DNA from: M3007 sp044350415 | GTDB lineage: Bacteria; Bacteroidota; Bacteroidia; Chitinophagales; Saprospiraceae | NCBI GenBank assembly: GCA_044350415.1 | Contig: JBILHQ010000010.1 | Span: 1-56,944 of the forward strand | DNA length: 56,944 nucleotides | Direction: 5' to 3' | Part shown: positions 8,271 to 17,403 of the stretch, piece by piece | Numbering within the stretch: the first letter of the stretch is position 1 | Layout: every line of letters starts with the position of its first letter | Program-made: the position numbers and the translations under genes | Notes under the pieces: model-generated | Told to the model about the DNA's origin: nothing | The model's input: the letters and a program-made list of their open reading frames with translations, nothing else | The model's database searches: none

Positions 8271-8843
8271 TCATTTATTTTTAGGCGTATATTTAAGCAA
8301 TGCAATACCGCAATCGAATTGTTGACAGGCCTCCAGATTCAAGTGTAAATATTGGTGAATTTCTTTAAATATCGGGAGGCCCATGCCAATGGCTGCCGGA
8401 TTAATAAACAGGTGATACTCGTCTATCAAATTGTGCTGAATCAATGATGACACGAATTTACTACCACCGTACACGATAATATCGCCGCCATTTTCATTTT
8501 TCAAAGCATTGACTTCTGCTACAATATCCCCTTTGGCCAATACGGTATTGTCCCATACAGACTCGTCCAGCGTCTTTGTGAAAACAACTTTTGGCGTTTT
8601 TGTATATTTAAGGCCGCCTTCATACTCCGGGTCATTGGGGTTTTTGACGACATTTTCCCAGTGGGGAATAAACCCTTGTGCAAGATTTCTTCCCAGTAAA
8701 ATGGTGTCAACCGGTTCAGTGAGTTCCCGGACATATTGAATGATGTCGTCTGTCCAGGGGAATTGCATCCAGTCCATTTCGGAATTGGTGCCGCAAATGA
8801 AGCCGTCAATGGTCATTTGCACTTGTAATTTTAATTTGCGCAT
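8271..8843 (-). CDS. Dihydrofolate reductase family protein (RibD C-terminal-like)
   Basis: 190-aa NADPH-type reductase of the RibD-C/YwjB family. MRKLKLQVQMTIDGFICGTN is the usual N-terminus. TILLGRNLAQGF, the nucleotide-binding DIIVYGGSKFVSSLI, and LIDEYHLFINPAAIGMGLPIF are the family's diagnostic blocks. The substrate is unknown; homologues are usually small cytosolic oxidoreductases found next to ArsR regulators, as here. It is the first gene of the three-gene operon, with the promoter region at 8844-8910. Confidence 0.92.
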   Translation of the reverse strand: MRKLKLQVQMTIDGFICGTNSEMDWMQFPWTDDIIQYVRELTEPVDTILLGRNLAQGFIPHWENVVKNPNDPEYEGGLKYTKTPKVVFTKTLDESVWDNTVLAKGDIVAEVNALKNENGGDIIVYGGSKFVSSLIQHNLIDEYHLFINPAAIGMGLPIFKEIHQYLHLNLEACQQFDCGIALLKYTPKNK

Positions 8844-8863
8844 GGCTTGTCTTTTTTTAATGA

Positions 8864-8905
8864 GCAGCTAATTGGTTGCAAACGTAAATGCAATCATTTG
8901 GTTGC
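8864..8905. promoter_or_regulatory. Pair of 16-bp near-palindromes, candidate ArsR operators
   Basis: GCAGCTAATTGGTTGC (8864-8879) and GCAATCATTTGGTTGC (8890-8905) share the form GCA...TGGTTGC and repeat with a 26-bp period upstream of the reductase-arsR-luxR operon. Spacing of about two and a half helical turns and dyad symmetry fit binding by a dimeric winged-helix repressor. Confidence 0.45.
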
Positions 8906-8952
8906 GCAAATTTATTTTTAAGAAAAATGGGAAGGGGGCTGCTGGACTTTTA

Positions 8953-9047
8953 TTTCGCGGTAGATTTCGCGGTAGATTTCGCGCAAATTTTACGCAGATT
9001 TTTTTGCGCAGATTTTACACAGATTTTACGCGCAGATTTGAAAAGTA
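8953..9047. repeat. Low-complexity tandem repeats (TTTCGCGGTAGA, then GCAGATTTTAC-like)
   Basis: Two exact copies of TTTCGCGGTAGA are followed by four degenerate GCGCAGATTTTACAC-type units. The non-coding stretch 8844-9193 otherwise holds the candidate operators and nothing else I recognise. A 107-codon open frame across it is an artefact of the repeats. Confidence 0.5.
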
Positions 9048-9193
9048 ACTATCCAGCTGCCTTCGGCGGAAAAAATATTTATAATTTTCCCGTTTACTGG
9101 CAGTTGGTTTTTGGCCACTGTCATAGTAGCGTCTTGGCAAATCCGGGCCAGCATGCATCATGGTTACCAGGAAAATGCTTAAACCCGAATTCC

Positions 9194-9353
9194 CAGTGGT
9201 CGAGGCACTAAGTTCTTGACAGTTTGATCAGGCTATTTTGGGCTGAGACAAGGCACGATGAGGGAGTGTAGCGGGCTCTCCACGTCCGAAGAGCAACGAA
9301 GTATCAGTTCAAAAGAGACGGTCAAACTGTCAAGAACTTAGTGCCTCGACCAC
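9194..9353. repeat. Palindromic element, tandem copy 1
   Basis: 33-base arms beginning AGTGGTCGAGGCACTAAG (9194-9226) are exactly reverse-complemented at 9321-9353. The 94-base core carries GAGACAAGGCACGATGAGGG, AGTGTAGCGGG and GAGCAACGAAGTATCAG. It abuts copy 2 with no spacer, and the junction CCACTAGTGG is itself palindromic. Confidence 0.85.
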
Positions 9354-9514
9354 TAGTGGGCGAGGCACTAAGTTCTTGATAGTTTGAGCAGGCTATTTTG
9401 GGCTGAGACGAGGCGCGACGAGGGTGTGTAGCGGGGTCTACATGCCCGAGGAGCAACGAAGTATCAGTTCAAAAGAGACGGTCAAACTATCAAGGACTTA
9501 GTGCCTCGCCCACT
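9354..9514. repeat. Palindromic element, tandem copy 2 (overlaps the gltD 3' end)
   Basis: 33-base arms beginning AGTGGGCGAGGCACTAAG (9354-9386) pair with 9482-9514 with one G-T-type mismatch. Compared with copy 1, substitutions in one arm are matched in the other: GGTCGAG/CTCGACC becomes GGGCGAG/CTCGCCC, and GACAG/CTGTC becomes GATAG/CTATC. The core is the same type. The right arm encodes the last residues and stop codon of gltD. Confidence 0.85.
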
Positions 9515-10971
9515 AGTGCAGCATCCTTGCTTTCCAGCAGCGAATATCCCATTAAATACTCGTCGACTTTGCGGGCGCATTCCCGGCCTTCACTAATGGC
9601 CCACACCACGAGTGATTGTCCACGGCGGATATCGCCTGCGGCGAATACTTTGGTGATATTGGTGGAGAAATGTTTTTCGGAGGCTTTGACGTTGCCGCGA
9701 TCGTCGAGGTCCACTTCGAGTTCGCTGAGCAGACCCTGGTGTTGCGGGTGTACAAAACCCATGGCTAGGAACGCCAGGTCGCAGGGGATTTCCCGCTCCG
9801 ATCCTTCCACTTCGGCAAAGTGCGATGGCCGCCCATCCGTACCAGCTTTCCACTCCAGATCTACTACTTTTAAGGCCCGGAGGTGGCCGTTTTCGTCGCC
9901 CAGGAAGGCTTTCGTCAGAATTGCCCAATGCCGTTCGCAACCTTCTTCGTGGGAAGTGGAGGTTTTCAGCACCATCGGGTAGGAAGGCCAGGGCATATTG
10001 GGGGTGCGCTCTTTTGGAGGCATCGGCATGAGTTCGAATTGGGTTACAGCAACTGCGCCTTGCCGGTTGGAGGTGCCGACGCAGTCGCTGCCGGTATCAC
10101 CACCGCCGATGACGATTACTTTTTTCCCATTAACTATGAGGTCTGTATCGTTTACAGCACGTCCAGCCACCCGTTTATTTTGCTGGGTAAGGAAATCCAT
10201 CGCGAAATGCACCCCTTTCAATGTACGGCCGGGAATATCCAGGTCGCGGGGAATGGTGGAGCCGCCTGCCAGTACCACCGCCTGAAACTCGCGCAACAGG
10301 TCATTCACGGCGATATTAACACCCACGTTGGCGTTGCAGCGGAAGGTAATGCCTTGTTGTTCCATCAGGTCAATGCGGCGGTCGATGACCCATTTTTCTA
10401 ATTTAAAATCGGGGATACCGTATCGCAATAAACCGCCCGGCGCATCGTCGCGTTCGAAAACGGTGACGCTGTGGCCGGCAATATTCAATTGGGCCGCAGC
10501 GGCCAATCCCGCCGGTCCTGAGCCGACTACTGCTACTTTTTTGCCGGTGGGGACGAGTGGTTTTTGGGCCTTCACCAAGCCCCGCTCAAACGCAATTTCA
10601 ATAATGTGTTTTTCAATTTCTTCAATGGCCACTGGCGGCTGTGAAATGCCCAATACGCACGCGCTTTCACAGGGAGCCGGACAAATGCGGCCTGTAAACT
10701 CTGGGAAATTGTTGGTCGATGATAAAATATCGTATGCTTCCTGCCAGTCGCCACTGTACACCGCATCGTTGAACTCGGGAATGACATTGCCCAGCGGACA
10801 ACCATTGTGGCAAAACGGCACACCGCAATCCATACACCGGGATGCCTGTGCATGGAGCTCGCTGTCATCGTACCGCTTCACGAATTCACCATAGTGCTTC
10901 AGGCGATCTGCGACTTTTTCTTTTCCCGGCAACTGGCGGGTATGTTCTAAAAAACCTGTGGGCTTTCCCAT
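9490..10971 (-). CDS. gltD: Glutamate synthase (NADPH) small subunit GltD
   Basis: 493-aa beta subunit of GOGAT; passes electrons from NADPH through FAD to the large subunit. N-terminal cysteines for the [4Fe-4S] clusters are at 46, 49, 54, 58 (CMDCGVPFCHNGCPLGN) and 97, 101, 105 (CPAPCESAC). FAD-binding GSGPAG is at 150-155, followed by ERDDAPGGLLRYGIPDFKLEK-type sequence, and the NADPH site VIGGGDTGSDC lies near 290-300. It lies downstream of gltB on the same strand, after a 132-bp gap. Oddity: the last eight residues (LVGEALSP) and the stop codon are contributed by the right arm of the palindromic repeat at 9354-9514, so the natural end was probably just after the DEYLMG motif. Confidence 0.97.
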   Translation of the reverse strand: MGKPTGFLEHTRQLPGKEKVADRLKHYGEFVKRYDDSELHAQASRCMDCGVPFCHNGCPLGNVIPEFNDAVYSGDWQEAYDILSSTNNFPEFTGRICPAPCESACVLGISQPPVAIEEIEKHIIEIAFERGLVKAQKPLVPTGKKVAVVGSGPAGLAAAAQLNIAGHSVTVFERDDAPGGLLRYGIPDFKLEKWVIDRRIDLMEQQGITFRCNANVGVNIAVNDLLREFQAVVLAGGSTIPRDLDIPGRTLKGVHFAMDFLTQQNKRVAGRAVNDTDLIVNGKKVIVIGGGDTGSDCVGTSNRQGAVAVTQFELMPMPPKERTPNMPWPSYPMVLKTSTSHEEGCERHWAILTKAFLGDENGHLRALKVVDLEWKAGTDGRPSHFAEVEGSEREIPCDLAFLAMGFVHPQHQGLLSELEVDLDDRGNVKASEKHFSTNITKVFAAGDIRRGQSLVVWAISEGRECARKVDEYLMGYSLLESKDAALVGEALSP

Positions 10972-11009
10972 GAGGTATGCGTTATAAGTTATGAGTTATG
11001 AGTTTTTTG

Positions 11010-11089
11010 GCGTGTACTGTTGTTTGTTTTTTGGAGTGTACTGTTATTTGTACTTGAGCGTGTACTGTTGTTTGTTTTTTGGAGTGTAC
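11010..11089. repeat. Tandem direct repeat between gltB and gltD
   Basis: A 32-base unit starting GCGTGTACTGTTGTTTG occurs at 11010-11041 and 11058-11089 (48-bp period), with GTGTACTGTT-like sequence between. It sits in the short gltB-gltD spacer. No function is evident. Confidence 0.55.
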
Positions 11090-11103
11090 CTTATTTCCTG
11101 TTG

Positions 11104-14100
11104 TTAGGTGTTTTGGCGGACTAAAGTCCGTGCTCCCAGGGCCTTTTTATAATCTTTTGGAAATACCTTTACAAAGGCATTCAATTGATTATCAAAGTCA
11201 TCGAGCACAAACTTAGCCAGTGAACTATTGGTATATTCAGCGTGTTTCCCCAATAAACTGCGCAGTTCGGCGGCATCGGTGTCGTCTAATGGATCGAGGT
11301 CGATCATTTCCGGATTACACTGTTCAGTAAATCGTTTTTGGGTGTCCCACACGTAAGCGATGCCACCGCTCATACCGGCCCCGAAATTGCGGCCGACCTG
11401 TCCGAGAATCACCACTTTGCCGCCTGTCATGTATTCGCAGCCGTGGTCGCCCACGCCTTCGACCACTACGGTCGCGCCTGAATTGCGCACACAGAACCGT
11501 TCGCCTGCTTTCCCGCTGATATACGCCTCGCCGGAGGTGGCACCGTAAAAGGCCACATTGCCGATAATACTGTTGTCCTCGGGTTTGAACGTTGCTGTGT
11601 GATCGGGGTAAATGACTAATTTAGCGCCACTTAATCCCTTCCCGAAATAATCATTGGCATCGCCTTCGAGTTCCAGCGTGACCCCTTTGGCATTGAAAGC
11701 GGCGAAGCTCTGTCCGGCTGTTCCGGTGAATTTGAAATGAATGGTATCATCTTCCAGTTCTTCTTTCCGGAACCGCTTGGTAATTTCGTTGGAAAGGAGG
11801 GTGCCCGTAGCGCGATCGGTATTTTTGACCACAAAAGCGGCTTTTACTGGTTGTTGTCGTTCCAATGCCGGTTTTGCGGCCTCCAGCAATTGCCAGTCGA
11901 GGATATCGGCCATGCCATGATCTTGTATTTCCTGGCAATAAAGGCCTGTCTCAGCACTTTCCGGCGCTTTAAACAAGATGGGCGAAAGGTCGAGGCGGCT
12001 GTGTTTCCAGTGGGTAATATCCGGCCGGGTTTCGAGGCAATCGGATTGTCCGATCATGTCGTTGACGGTGCGGAAACCGAGTTCCGCCATGATTTCACGC
12101 AATTCCCGGGTAAGGAATTTGAAAAAAGTCACCACCTGGTCAGGGTCGCCGGCGAACCGCTTGCGGAGTTCGGGATCCTGAGTGGCGATACCTACCGGAC
12201 AAGTATTCAGGTGGCATTTGCGCATAAGGATACAACCTTCCACCACGAGTGCGGCAGTGGCAACGCCCCATTCTTCTGCTCCCAGCAATGCGGCAATAGC
12301 GATGTCGCGGCCGGTTTTGAGTTGGCCATCTGCCTGCACCACCACGCGGCTGCGCAGGCGGTTGCGCACAAGGGTCTGGTGCGTTTCTGCCAGTCCGAGT
12401 TCCCAGGGAAGGCCCGCATGTTTGATCGAACTGAGGGGTGATGCGCCAGTGCCGCCATCGAATCCAGCCACGAGGATCACATCGGCTTTGGCCTTGGCCA
12501 CACCTGCGGCGATAGTGCCAACACCTGCTTTGGATACCAATTTGACATTGATCCGCGCTGCGCGATTGGCATTTTTTAAATCAAAAATGAGTTGTGCAAG
12601 GTCTTCTATCGAATAAATATCGTGGTGGGGCGGTGGTGAAATGAGTCCTACACCCGGCGTGGAATGCCGCACTTTACCAATCCAGTCGTCCACTTTGTAG
12701 CCTGGCAATTGTCCTCCCTCGCCGGGTTTGGCCCCCTGAGCCATTTTGATCTGCAGCTCATCCGCTTCGGTGAGATAGCGGCTGGTGACCCCAAATCGGC
12801 CCGAAGCGACCTGTTTGATGGCGCTGCGCATGGAATCGCCGTTGGGCAGCAATTCATAGCGGCTTTCGTCTTCTCCGCCTTCTCCGGTGTTGCTTTTGCC
12901 GCCCAATCGGTTCATGGCGATGGCCAATGTAGTATGTGCTTCCCAGGAGATCGAGCCAAACGACATTGCTCCCGTGGCAAAACGGCGGTAAATATTTTCA
13001 GCCGGTTCCACTTCATCAATGGAAATGGACTTGCGATTGGGATTAAACCGGAACAGACTCCGCAACGTGCATGCTTTTTCCCCAAGGTCATTCACCGTTT
13101 TGGAGTACTTTTTAAAAGCAGCATAATCGTTGATTTTGGTGGAATGCTGGAGGAGATGAATACTTTGCGGATTAAACAAATGGTATTCGCCTTTTCTTTT
13201 CCACTGGTAAATGCCGCCAACGGGCAGGCGATCTACCGGAATAGTTTTTTTACTGAATGCCAGCAGGTGTTTAGATAGGGTTTCCCGCGCAATTTCATCC
13301 AGCCCCAGCCCTTCTATACGGGAAACAGCACCGGTAAAGCAGCGGTCCACCACGGCCTTATTCAGTCCTATAATTTCAAAAATCTGCGCGCCCTGGTACG
13401 ATTGAAGGGTGGAAATGCCCATTTTGGAAAAAATCTTGAGCAGGCCGTCATTGACCGATTTGATATAGTTTTTTTCTAATTTCCACCTGTCGAAATGTCC
13501 ATCAATATCGCCGCGCTCCTGCATATCTCTGATACTCGCAAAGGCGAGATAAGGATTCACTGCTGTGGCGCCAAAGCCCAATAAACAGGCAAAATGGTGT
13601 GTCTCCCACACATCGCCGGCTTCAATCACCAAACCTACCTTTCCCCGCAGGCCTTTCCTGATCAAATGGTGGTGAATAGCCGATGTGTACAATACAGAAG
13701 GGATTGCCGCGTGTTCGGAGTCTATAGAGCGGTCGGACAAAACCAATACCTCAAATCCATCCTCCACAGCATCTTCTGCGTACCGGCAAATGCGGTCCAG
13801 CGCTTTTTTTAGCGACCCCGCCTTGCCATCTGCCCGGAAATACATTTGCAGGGTTTTCGCCTGAAAATTGCCGGTATCGATACTGCGGATTTTTTCTAAT
13901 TCAAAATCGGCCAATACCGGATGCGGGAGGGCCACGGTATGGCAGGTTTGCTCATTTTCCATGAGCAAATTGCCGATATTCCCCAAAAAAGTATGGAGCG
14001 ACATCACCATCCGCTCCCTGATCGGGTCGATCGGCGGATTGGTCACCTGTGCAAATAACTGCTTAAAATAACTGGATAAATGCTGGGGTTGATCGCTCAA

Positions 14101-15615
14101 CACCGCGAGTGGCACATCGGTACCCATAGAGCCAATCGGTTCTTTGCCCGCTGTTGCCATCGGGGCAATGATGGTCTTCAGGTCTTCTGTTGAATAGCCG
14201 AACGCTTTTTGGTATTTGAATACCTGTGCCGACTCGAGCGGTGCGAAAGTAACACGGGGCTCAGGAAGTTCATTCAGGCGTATTTTATGTTGGTGCAGCC
14301 AGGCTGCGTATGGTTTTTGCGAACAAATATCCCGCTTGAGTTCATCGTCACTGATAATGCGGCCTTTGGAGATATCCACGACAAACATTTTACCTGGCTG
14401 AAGGCGTCCTTTTTCGATGATCAATGCAGGATCTACGGGCAAAACGCCAGTTTCGGATGCCATAATCACCCGGTCGTCGGAGGTGACGCAGTAGCGCGAA
14501 GGGCGCAGGCCATTCCGGTCGAGGGTGGCACCTATAATACTGCCATCAGTAAAGGAAATAGATGCCGGACCGTCCCAGGGCTCCTGAAAAGAGGCGTGGA
14601 ATTCGTAAAACGCGCGTTTTACCGGGTCCATTTGGTCGTTTTCGGCCCAGGCTTCCGGAATGAGCATCATCATCACGTGGGGAAGCGACCGGCCACTGAG
14701 CGTGAGCAATTCGATGATATTGTCGAGGCTGGCGGAGTCGGACTGGCCTTCGGAAACTACCGGGAGCAGCATTTCCATTTCCTCCCTGGAAAAATAAGGC
14801 GATGTCCAGCTTTTTTCGCTGGTTTTCAGCCAGTTAATATTTCCCTGGACGGTATTGATTTCTCCATTATGGGCAATAAACCGGAACGGTTGCGCGAGTT
14901 TCCACGATGGGAAAGTATTGGTGGCAAAACGCGAATGCACGAGCCCGAACGCACTCACCAAATTAGGATTGGAGAGGTCGGGGAAATAGGAACGCACCTG
15001 CATACTGGTGAGTTGGCCCTTGTAAACCACCGTTTTACAGGACAACGACGCGATATAAAAACCGATCTCGTCTTTCGGTACTGTACTTTTGATCAGGTGG
15101 GACGAATAGTTGCGCAGCACAAAAAGTTTGCGTTCAAAATCTTCGGGCGCGGTAAGATGGTCGGGGCGCGAAAGAAACACCTGTTCCATCTGCGGCTCCA
15201 CCGACAGTGCTGTTGGGCCGATATCGGTGGTATTTACCGGTACTTTTCGCCAGGCGAGGACCGTAAATCCTAATTGCTCTGCAGCGCGGGTAAAAATGTC
15301 GCGGCATTCTTCCAGCAGCCTGATATCTTTAGGGAAAAAGAGCACACCGACACCATACTGACCGAATGGCGGCAGTTGGATACCCATTTTCAGGCATTCG
15401 CGAAAGAAAAATTCGTGGGGCGTCTGAATCAGCAGACCGGCACCGTCGCCTGTATTGGCTTCACAGCCACAGGCGCCGCGGTGCTCCATATTTTCCAAAA
15501 TAGTGAGCGCATCCGAAACCGTCTGGTGGTTCTTATTTCCTTTTAAATTAGCGATAAAACCAATACCGCAAGAATCCCGCTCAAATTGCGGGTCATATAG
15601 ACCTTGTTGACTCAT
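11104..15615 (-). CDS. gltB: Glutamate synthase large subunit GltB
   Basis: 1503-aa alpha subunit of GOGAT; makes two glutamates from glutamine and 2-oxoglutarate. The class II amidotransferase nucleophile is Cys16 in the DSCGIGF motif, exposed by removal of a 15-residue propeptide. The central domain and FMN-binding barrel follow (GEGGEDESRYELLPNGD; SKAGVGTIAAGVAKAKADVI; GFDGGTGASP). The [3Fe-4S] cysteines lie in CILMRKCHLNTCPVGIATQDP-type sequence. The C-terminal glycine-rich beta-helix (GAKLVIYPDHTA, IIGNVAFYGATSGEAYISG) ends the protein. Length is normal. Transcription continues into gltD. A strong hairpin lies 67 bp upstream of the start. Confidence 0.98.
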   Translation of the reverse strand: MSQQGLYDPQFERDSCGIGFIANLKGNKNHQTVSDALTILENMEHRGACGCEANTGDGAGLLIQTPHEFFFRECLKMGIQLPPFGQYGVGVLFFPKDIRLLEECRDIFTRAAEQLGFTVLAWRKVPVNTTDIGPTALSVEPQMEQVFLSRPDHLTAPEDFERKLFVLRNYSSHLIKSTVPKDEIGFYIASLSCKTVVYKGQLTSMQVRSYFPDLSNPNLVSAFGLVHSRFATNTFPSWKLAQPFRFIAHNGEINTVQGNINWLKTSEKSWTSPYFSREEMEMLLPVVSEGQSDSASLDNIIELLTLSGRSLPHVMMMLIPEAWAENDQMDPVKRAFYEFHASFQEPWDGPASISFTDGSIIGATLDRNGLRPSRYCVTSDDRVIMASETGVLPVDPALIIEKGRLQPGKMFVVDISKGRIISDDELKRDICSQKPYAAWLHQHKIRLNELPEPRVTFAPLESAQVFKYQKAFGYSTEDLKTIIAPMATAGKEPIGSMGTDVPLAVLSDQPQHLSSYFKQLFAQVTNPPIDPIRERMVMSLHTFLGNIGNLLMENEQTCHTVALPHPVLADFELEKIRSIDTGNFQAKTLQMYFRADGKAGSLKKALDRICRYAEDAVEDGFEVLVLSDRSIDSEHAAIPSVLYTSAIHHHLIRKGLRGKVGLVIEAGDVWETHHFACLLGFGATAVNPYLAFASIRDMQERGDIDGHFDRWKLEKNYIKSVNDGLLKIFSKMGISTLQSYQGAQIFEIIGLNKAVVDRCFTGAVSRIEGLGLDEIARETLSKHLLAFSKKTIPVDRLPVGGIYQWKRKGEYHLFNPQSIHLLQHSTKINDYAAFKKYSKTVNDLGEKACTLRSLFRFNPNRKSISIDEVEPAENIYRRFATGAMSFGSISWEAHTTLAIAMNRLGGKSNTGEGGEDESRYELLPNGDSMRSAIKQVASGRFGVTSRYLTEADELQIKMAQGAKPGEGGQLPGYKVDDWIGKVRHSTPGVGLISPPPHHDIYSIEDLAQLIFDLKNANRAARINVKLVSKAGVGTIAAGVAKAKADVILVAGFDGGTGASPLSSIKHAGLPWELGLAETHQTLVRNRLRSRVVVQADGQLKTGRDIAIAALLGAEEWGVATAALVVEGCILMRKCHLNTCPVGIATQDPELRKRFAGDPDQVVTFFKFLTRELREIMAELGFRTVNDMIGQSDCLETRPDITHWKHSRLDLSPILFKAPESAETGLYCQEIQDHGMADILDWQLLEAAKPALERQQPVKAAFVVKNTDRATGTLLSNEITKRFRKEELEDDTIHFKFTGTAGQSFAAFNAKGVTLELEGDANDYFGKGLSGAKLVIYPDHTATFKPEDNSIIGNVAFYGATSGEAYISGKAGERFCVRNSGATVVVEGVGDHGCEYMTGGKVVILGQVGRNFGAGMSGGIAYVWDTQKRFTEQCNPEMIDLDPLDDTDAAELRSLLGKHAEYTNSSLAKFVLDDFDNQLNAFVKVFPKDYKKALGARTLVRQNT

Positions 15616-15681
15616 ATTTGTGGGTGGTGTTACGGCTTTACTTGGTCAGGACGGTATTGGTTGATCGGTTATCAGGTGATC

Positions 15682-15770
15682 AGTTATCAGTCGTAGAGTG
15701 TACAATTCCAGAAAGGGCGTCCATTCGCATTCCCCCTCCCTGCTTGGGGTACACTCTACGACTGATAACT
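15682..15770. repeat. Long inverted repeat in the gltB upstream region
   Basis: Arms of 22 bases, AGTTATCAGTCGTAGAGTGTAC (given in two parts: AGTTATCAGTCG at 15682 and TAGAGTGTAC to 15703), are exactly complemented at 15749-15770, around a 45-base loop with a C-rich tract. Short TTATCAG/ACTGATAA repeats extend both flanks. It could be a leader structure or another mobile palindrome. The rest of 15616-16005 is AT-rich with nothing else recognisable. Confidence 0.65.
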
Positions 15771-16005
15771 AATAACTGATAACTTTGGCCTTAAGTATAA
15801 ACTGGAATTATTGATTTTTTAGAATTTTATTCTGCATTTTGAAGTACAAATATCAGGACTAATTTGAACTTTAACAAAAAATCAGAATAAAATAAAATAT
15901 CGAACGTGAATTCAATGCCTTGTTTTTTAAATTGGCGTTTTAGCGCAATTTTGGAAGAGAGGAATGGAGGTTTGGGTGAATTTTATTCTGAAATGCGGAA
16001 TACCC

Positions 16006-17220
16006 TCACTCCTCTCCCCCCAGCACCTCGTCCACGGTCACCACTTTCGTATGCTCCGTGTGTTTGAAATTCTTATCAGGATTGCGCATACCCAATAATG
16101 CCCGCATTTGCCGCCAGATAAAGGTCGGAATTGCAATGAATGCACGCCGTACCAGGCCTGGCGCACCGGAAAGTGACAAGGTCCACAGGACGGTAAAAGC
16201 AAAAACGGTGACTGCCGCAGTCAGTGCCACACTCCACACAGGTGCCACGAACCAGCCCAAAATGAACAGCAAAAACGCCAGTCCGACCTGGATAAACATC
16301 GGCAGGGAAAGGGTCACCAAACCGAAGAAAAAGCGGTTCCAGTCGAGGTGAATAATGCCGGAGATCAGTATCCGGAGGGTATTCGGCAGGTTTTGAAAGT
16401 AGGAAAACAACCAGCGGCTGCGCTGGGTTTGTACGGCATCCGCATTTTGTATCTTTTCGTCGTAACACACGGCTTTTTGGGCAAAAGCAATGCTTTCGCC
16501 TCGCAACAACAGAAAATTTTGGAGGATTTTATCTTCTTGTAACATTCTTTTGCCGAGGTGCTGGCCCTCCTGAATGGCAGGACTTTGTAAATACGCCTGG
16601 TACAAACCGGTTTCAACAGCCATCCCCGATCCACTGATCACCGCTGAACTGCCGAGCAGCCAGGGGGCATACCGCTCAATATAGTTCTTATACAATTCAC
16701 CCACCGAATCGGCTGCGGCAAAGGCATTATCGGTGTTTTTGGCGGTGCGCTGGCCCTGGATACTGTGGTGTCCTGCAGCCGCATATTGGTCGATAACGGT
16801 TAGGAAATCGGGGTGCGCCAGATTATCAGCATCAAAAACAGCAATATAATCATGGGAGCGCACCAACCGCTCCATAGCGTAAATGATACTTTTAACCTTG
16901 AGCCTTAACGGCGGATCAGGCTGGAAGACCGTCAGTTTCGCATCCTGTATGCCTGGATCAAAATCGGCCGGGCATTCATCGGCCACCAGGTAAATATAAA
17001 AATGCGGGTATCGCTGGCGGAGTAACGACTGCACGAGCGGTATGGCAATTGCAGCATTTTTATAGGCGGTAACGATGCAGGCGTAATTCCGTTTTCCGGT
17101 ATCAGTGGCAGCTGTTTTTCCGGTGTCCCGGCCAAAGAGGCGGGCGGCGACGACCGTCAGAAAAGGCAGGACCAATTGAAAAATAAGGATGCCTGAAAAC
17201 GCTGCAAACAGGTAATACAT
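16006..17220 (-). CDS. Membrane glycosyltransferase family 2
   Basis: Processive-type GT-A glycosyltransferase, about 404 aa. An N-terminal membrane segment (YYLFAAFSGILIFQLVLPFLTVVAA) is followed by the catalytic domain: YACIVTAYKNA, the metal-binding FDADN, then the QRSRW motif typical of hyaluronan/cellulose-synthase-like enzymes, and two or three C-terminal membrane segments (LFILGWFVAPVWSVALTAAV). The acceptor is unknown; export of a cell-surface polysaccharide or glycolipid is likely. The ATG at 17220 starts directly at the membrane helix; a longer start at 17259 adds a His/Phe-rich stretch and is less likely. Transcribed divergently from the 17404 gene. Confidence 0.9.
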   Translation of the reverse strand: MYYLFAAFSGILIFQLVLPFLTVVAARLFGRDTGKTAATDTGKRNYACIVTAYKNAAIAIPLVQSLLRQRYPHFYIYLVADECPADFDPGIQDAKLTVFQPDPPLRLKVKSIIYAMERLVRSHDYIAVFDADNLAHPDFLTVIDQYAAAGHHSIQGQRTAKNTDNAFAAADSVGELYKNYIERYAPWLLGSSAVISGSGMAVETGLYQAYLQSPAIQEGQHLGKRMLQEDKILQNFLLLRGESIAFAQKAVCYDEKIQNADAVQTQRSRWLFSYFQNLPNTLRILISGIIHLDWNRFFFGLVTLSLPMFIQVGLAFLLFILGWFVAPVWSVALTAAVTVFAFTVLWTLSLSGAPGLVRRAFIAIPTFIWRQMRALLGMRNPDKNFKHTEHTKVVTVDEVLGGEE

Positions 17221-17403
17221 GTGCTGGTGGAATCGGTTGAAGGGGCAAAAATAGGACAATATTCCCTGTTTATTGCCGTTTGGAGCAGGGAATCGGTCAC
17301 TTAGGAACCAGTAAATAATAACTTGCTACTTTTGGGTAGATTCCTTTCTTACCTTAGCCCTTCCATTTTATCTTTATTACCATTATTTCGTTTGAAACGC
17401 ACT

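Noticed and set aside
8888..9211. 107-codon plus-strand open frame
   Set aside because: It runs through tandem repeats (DFAVDFAQ-like product) and the left palindrome arm, has no family resemblance and overlaps the operator region.
9194..9514. Integron attC sites
   Set aside because: The palindromes lack the RYYYAAC/GTTRRRY pair in the right places, there is no integrase, and gene cassettes are not seen.
14209..15273. Long antisense open frame inside gltB
   Set aside because: It is the shadow of a GC-rich coding region in the opposite frame; the gltB product is complete and clearly real.
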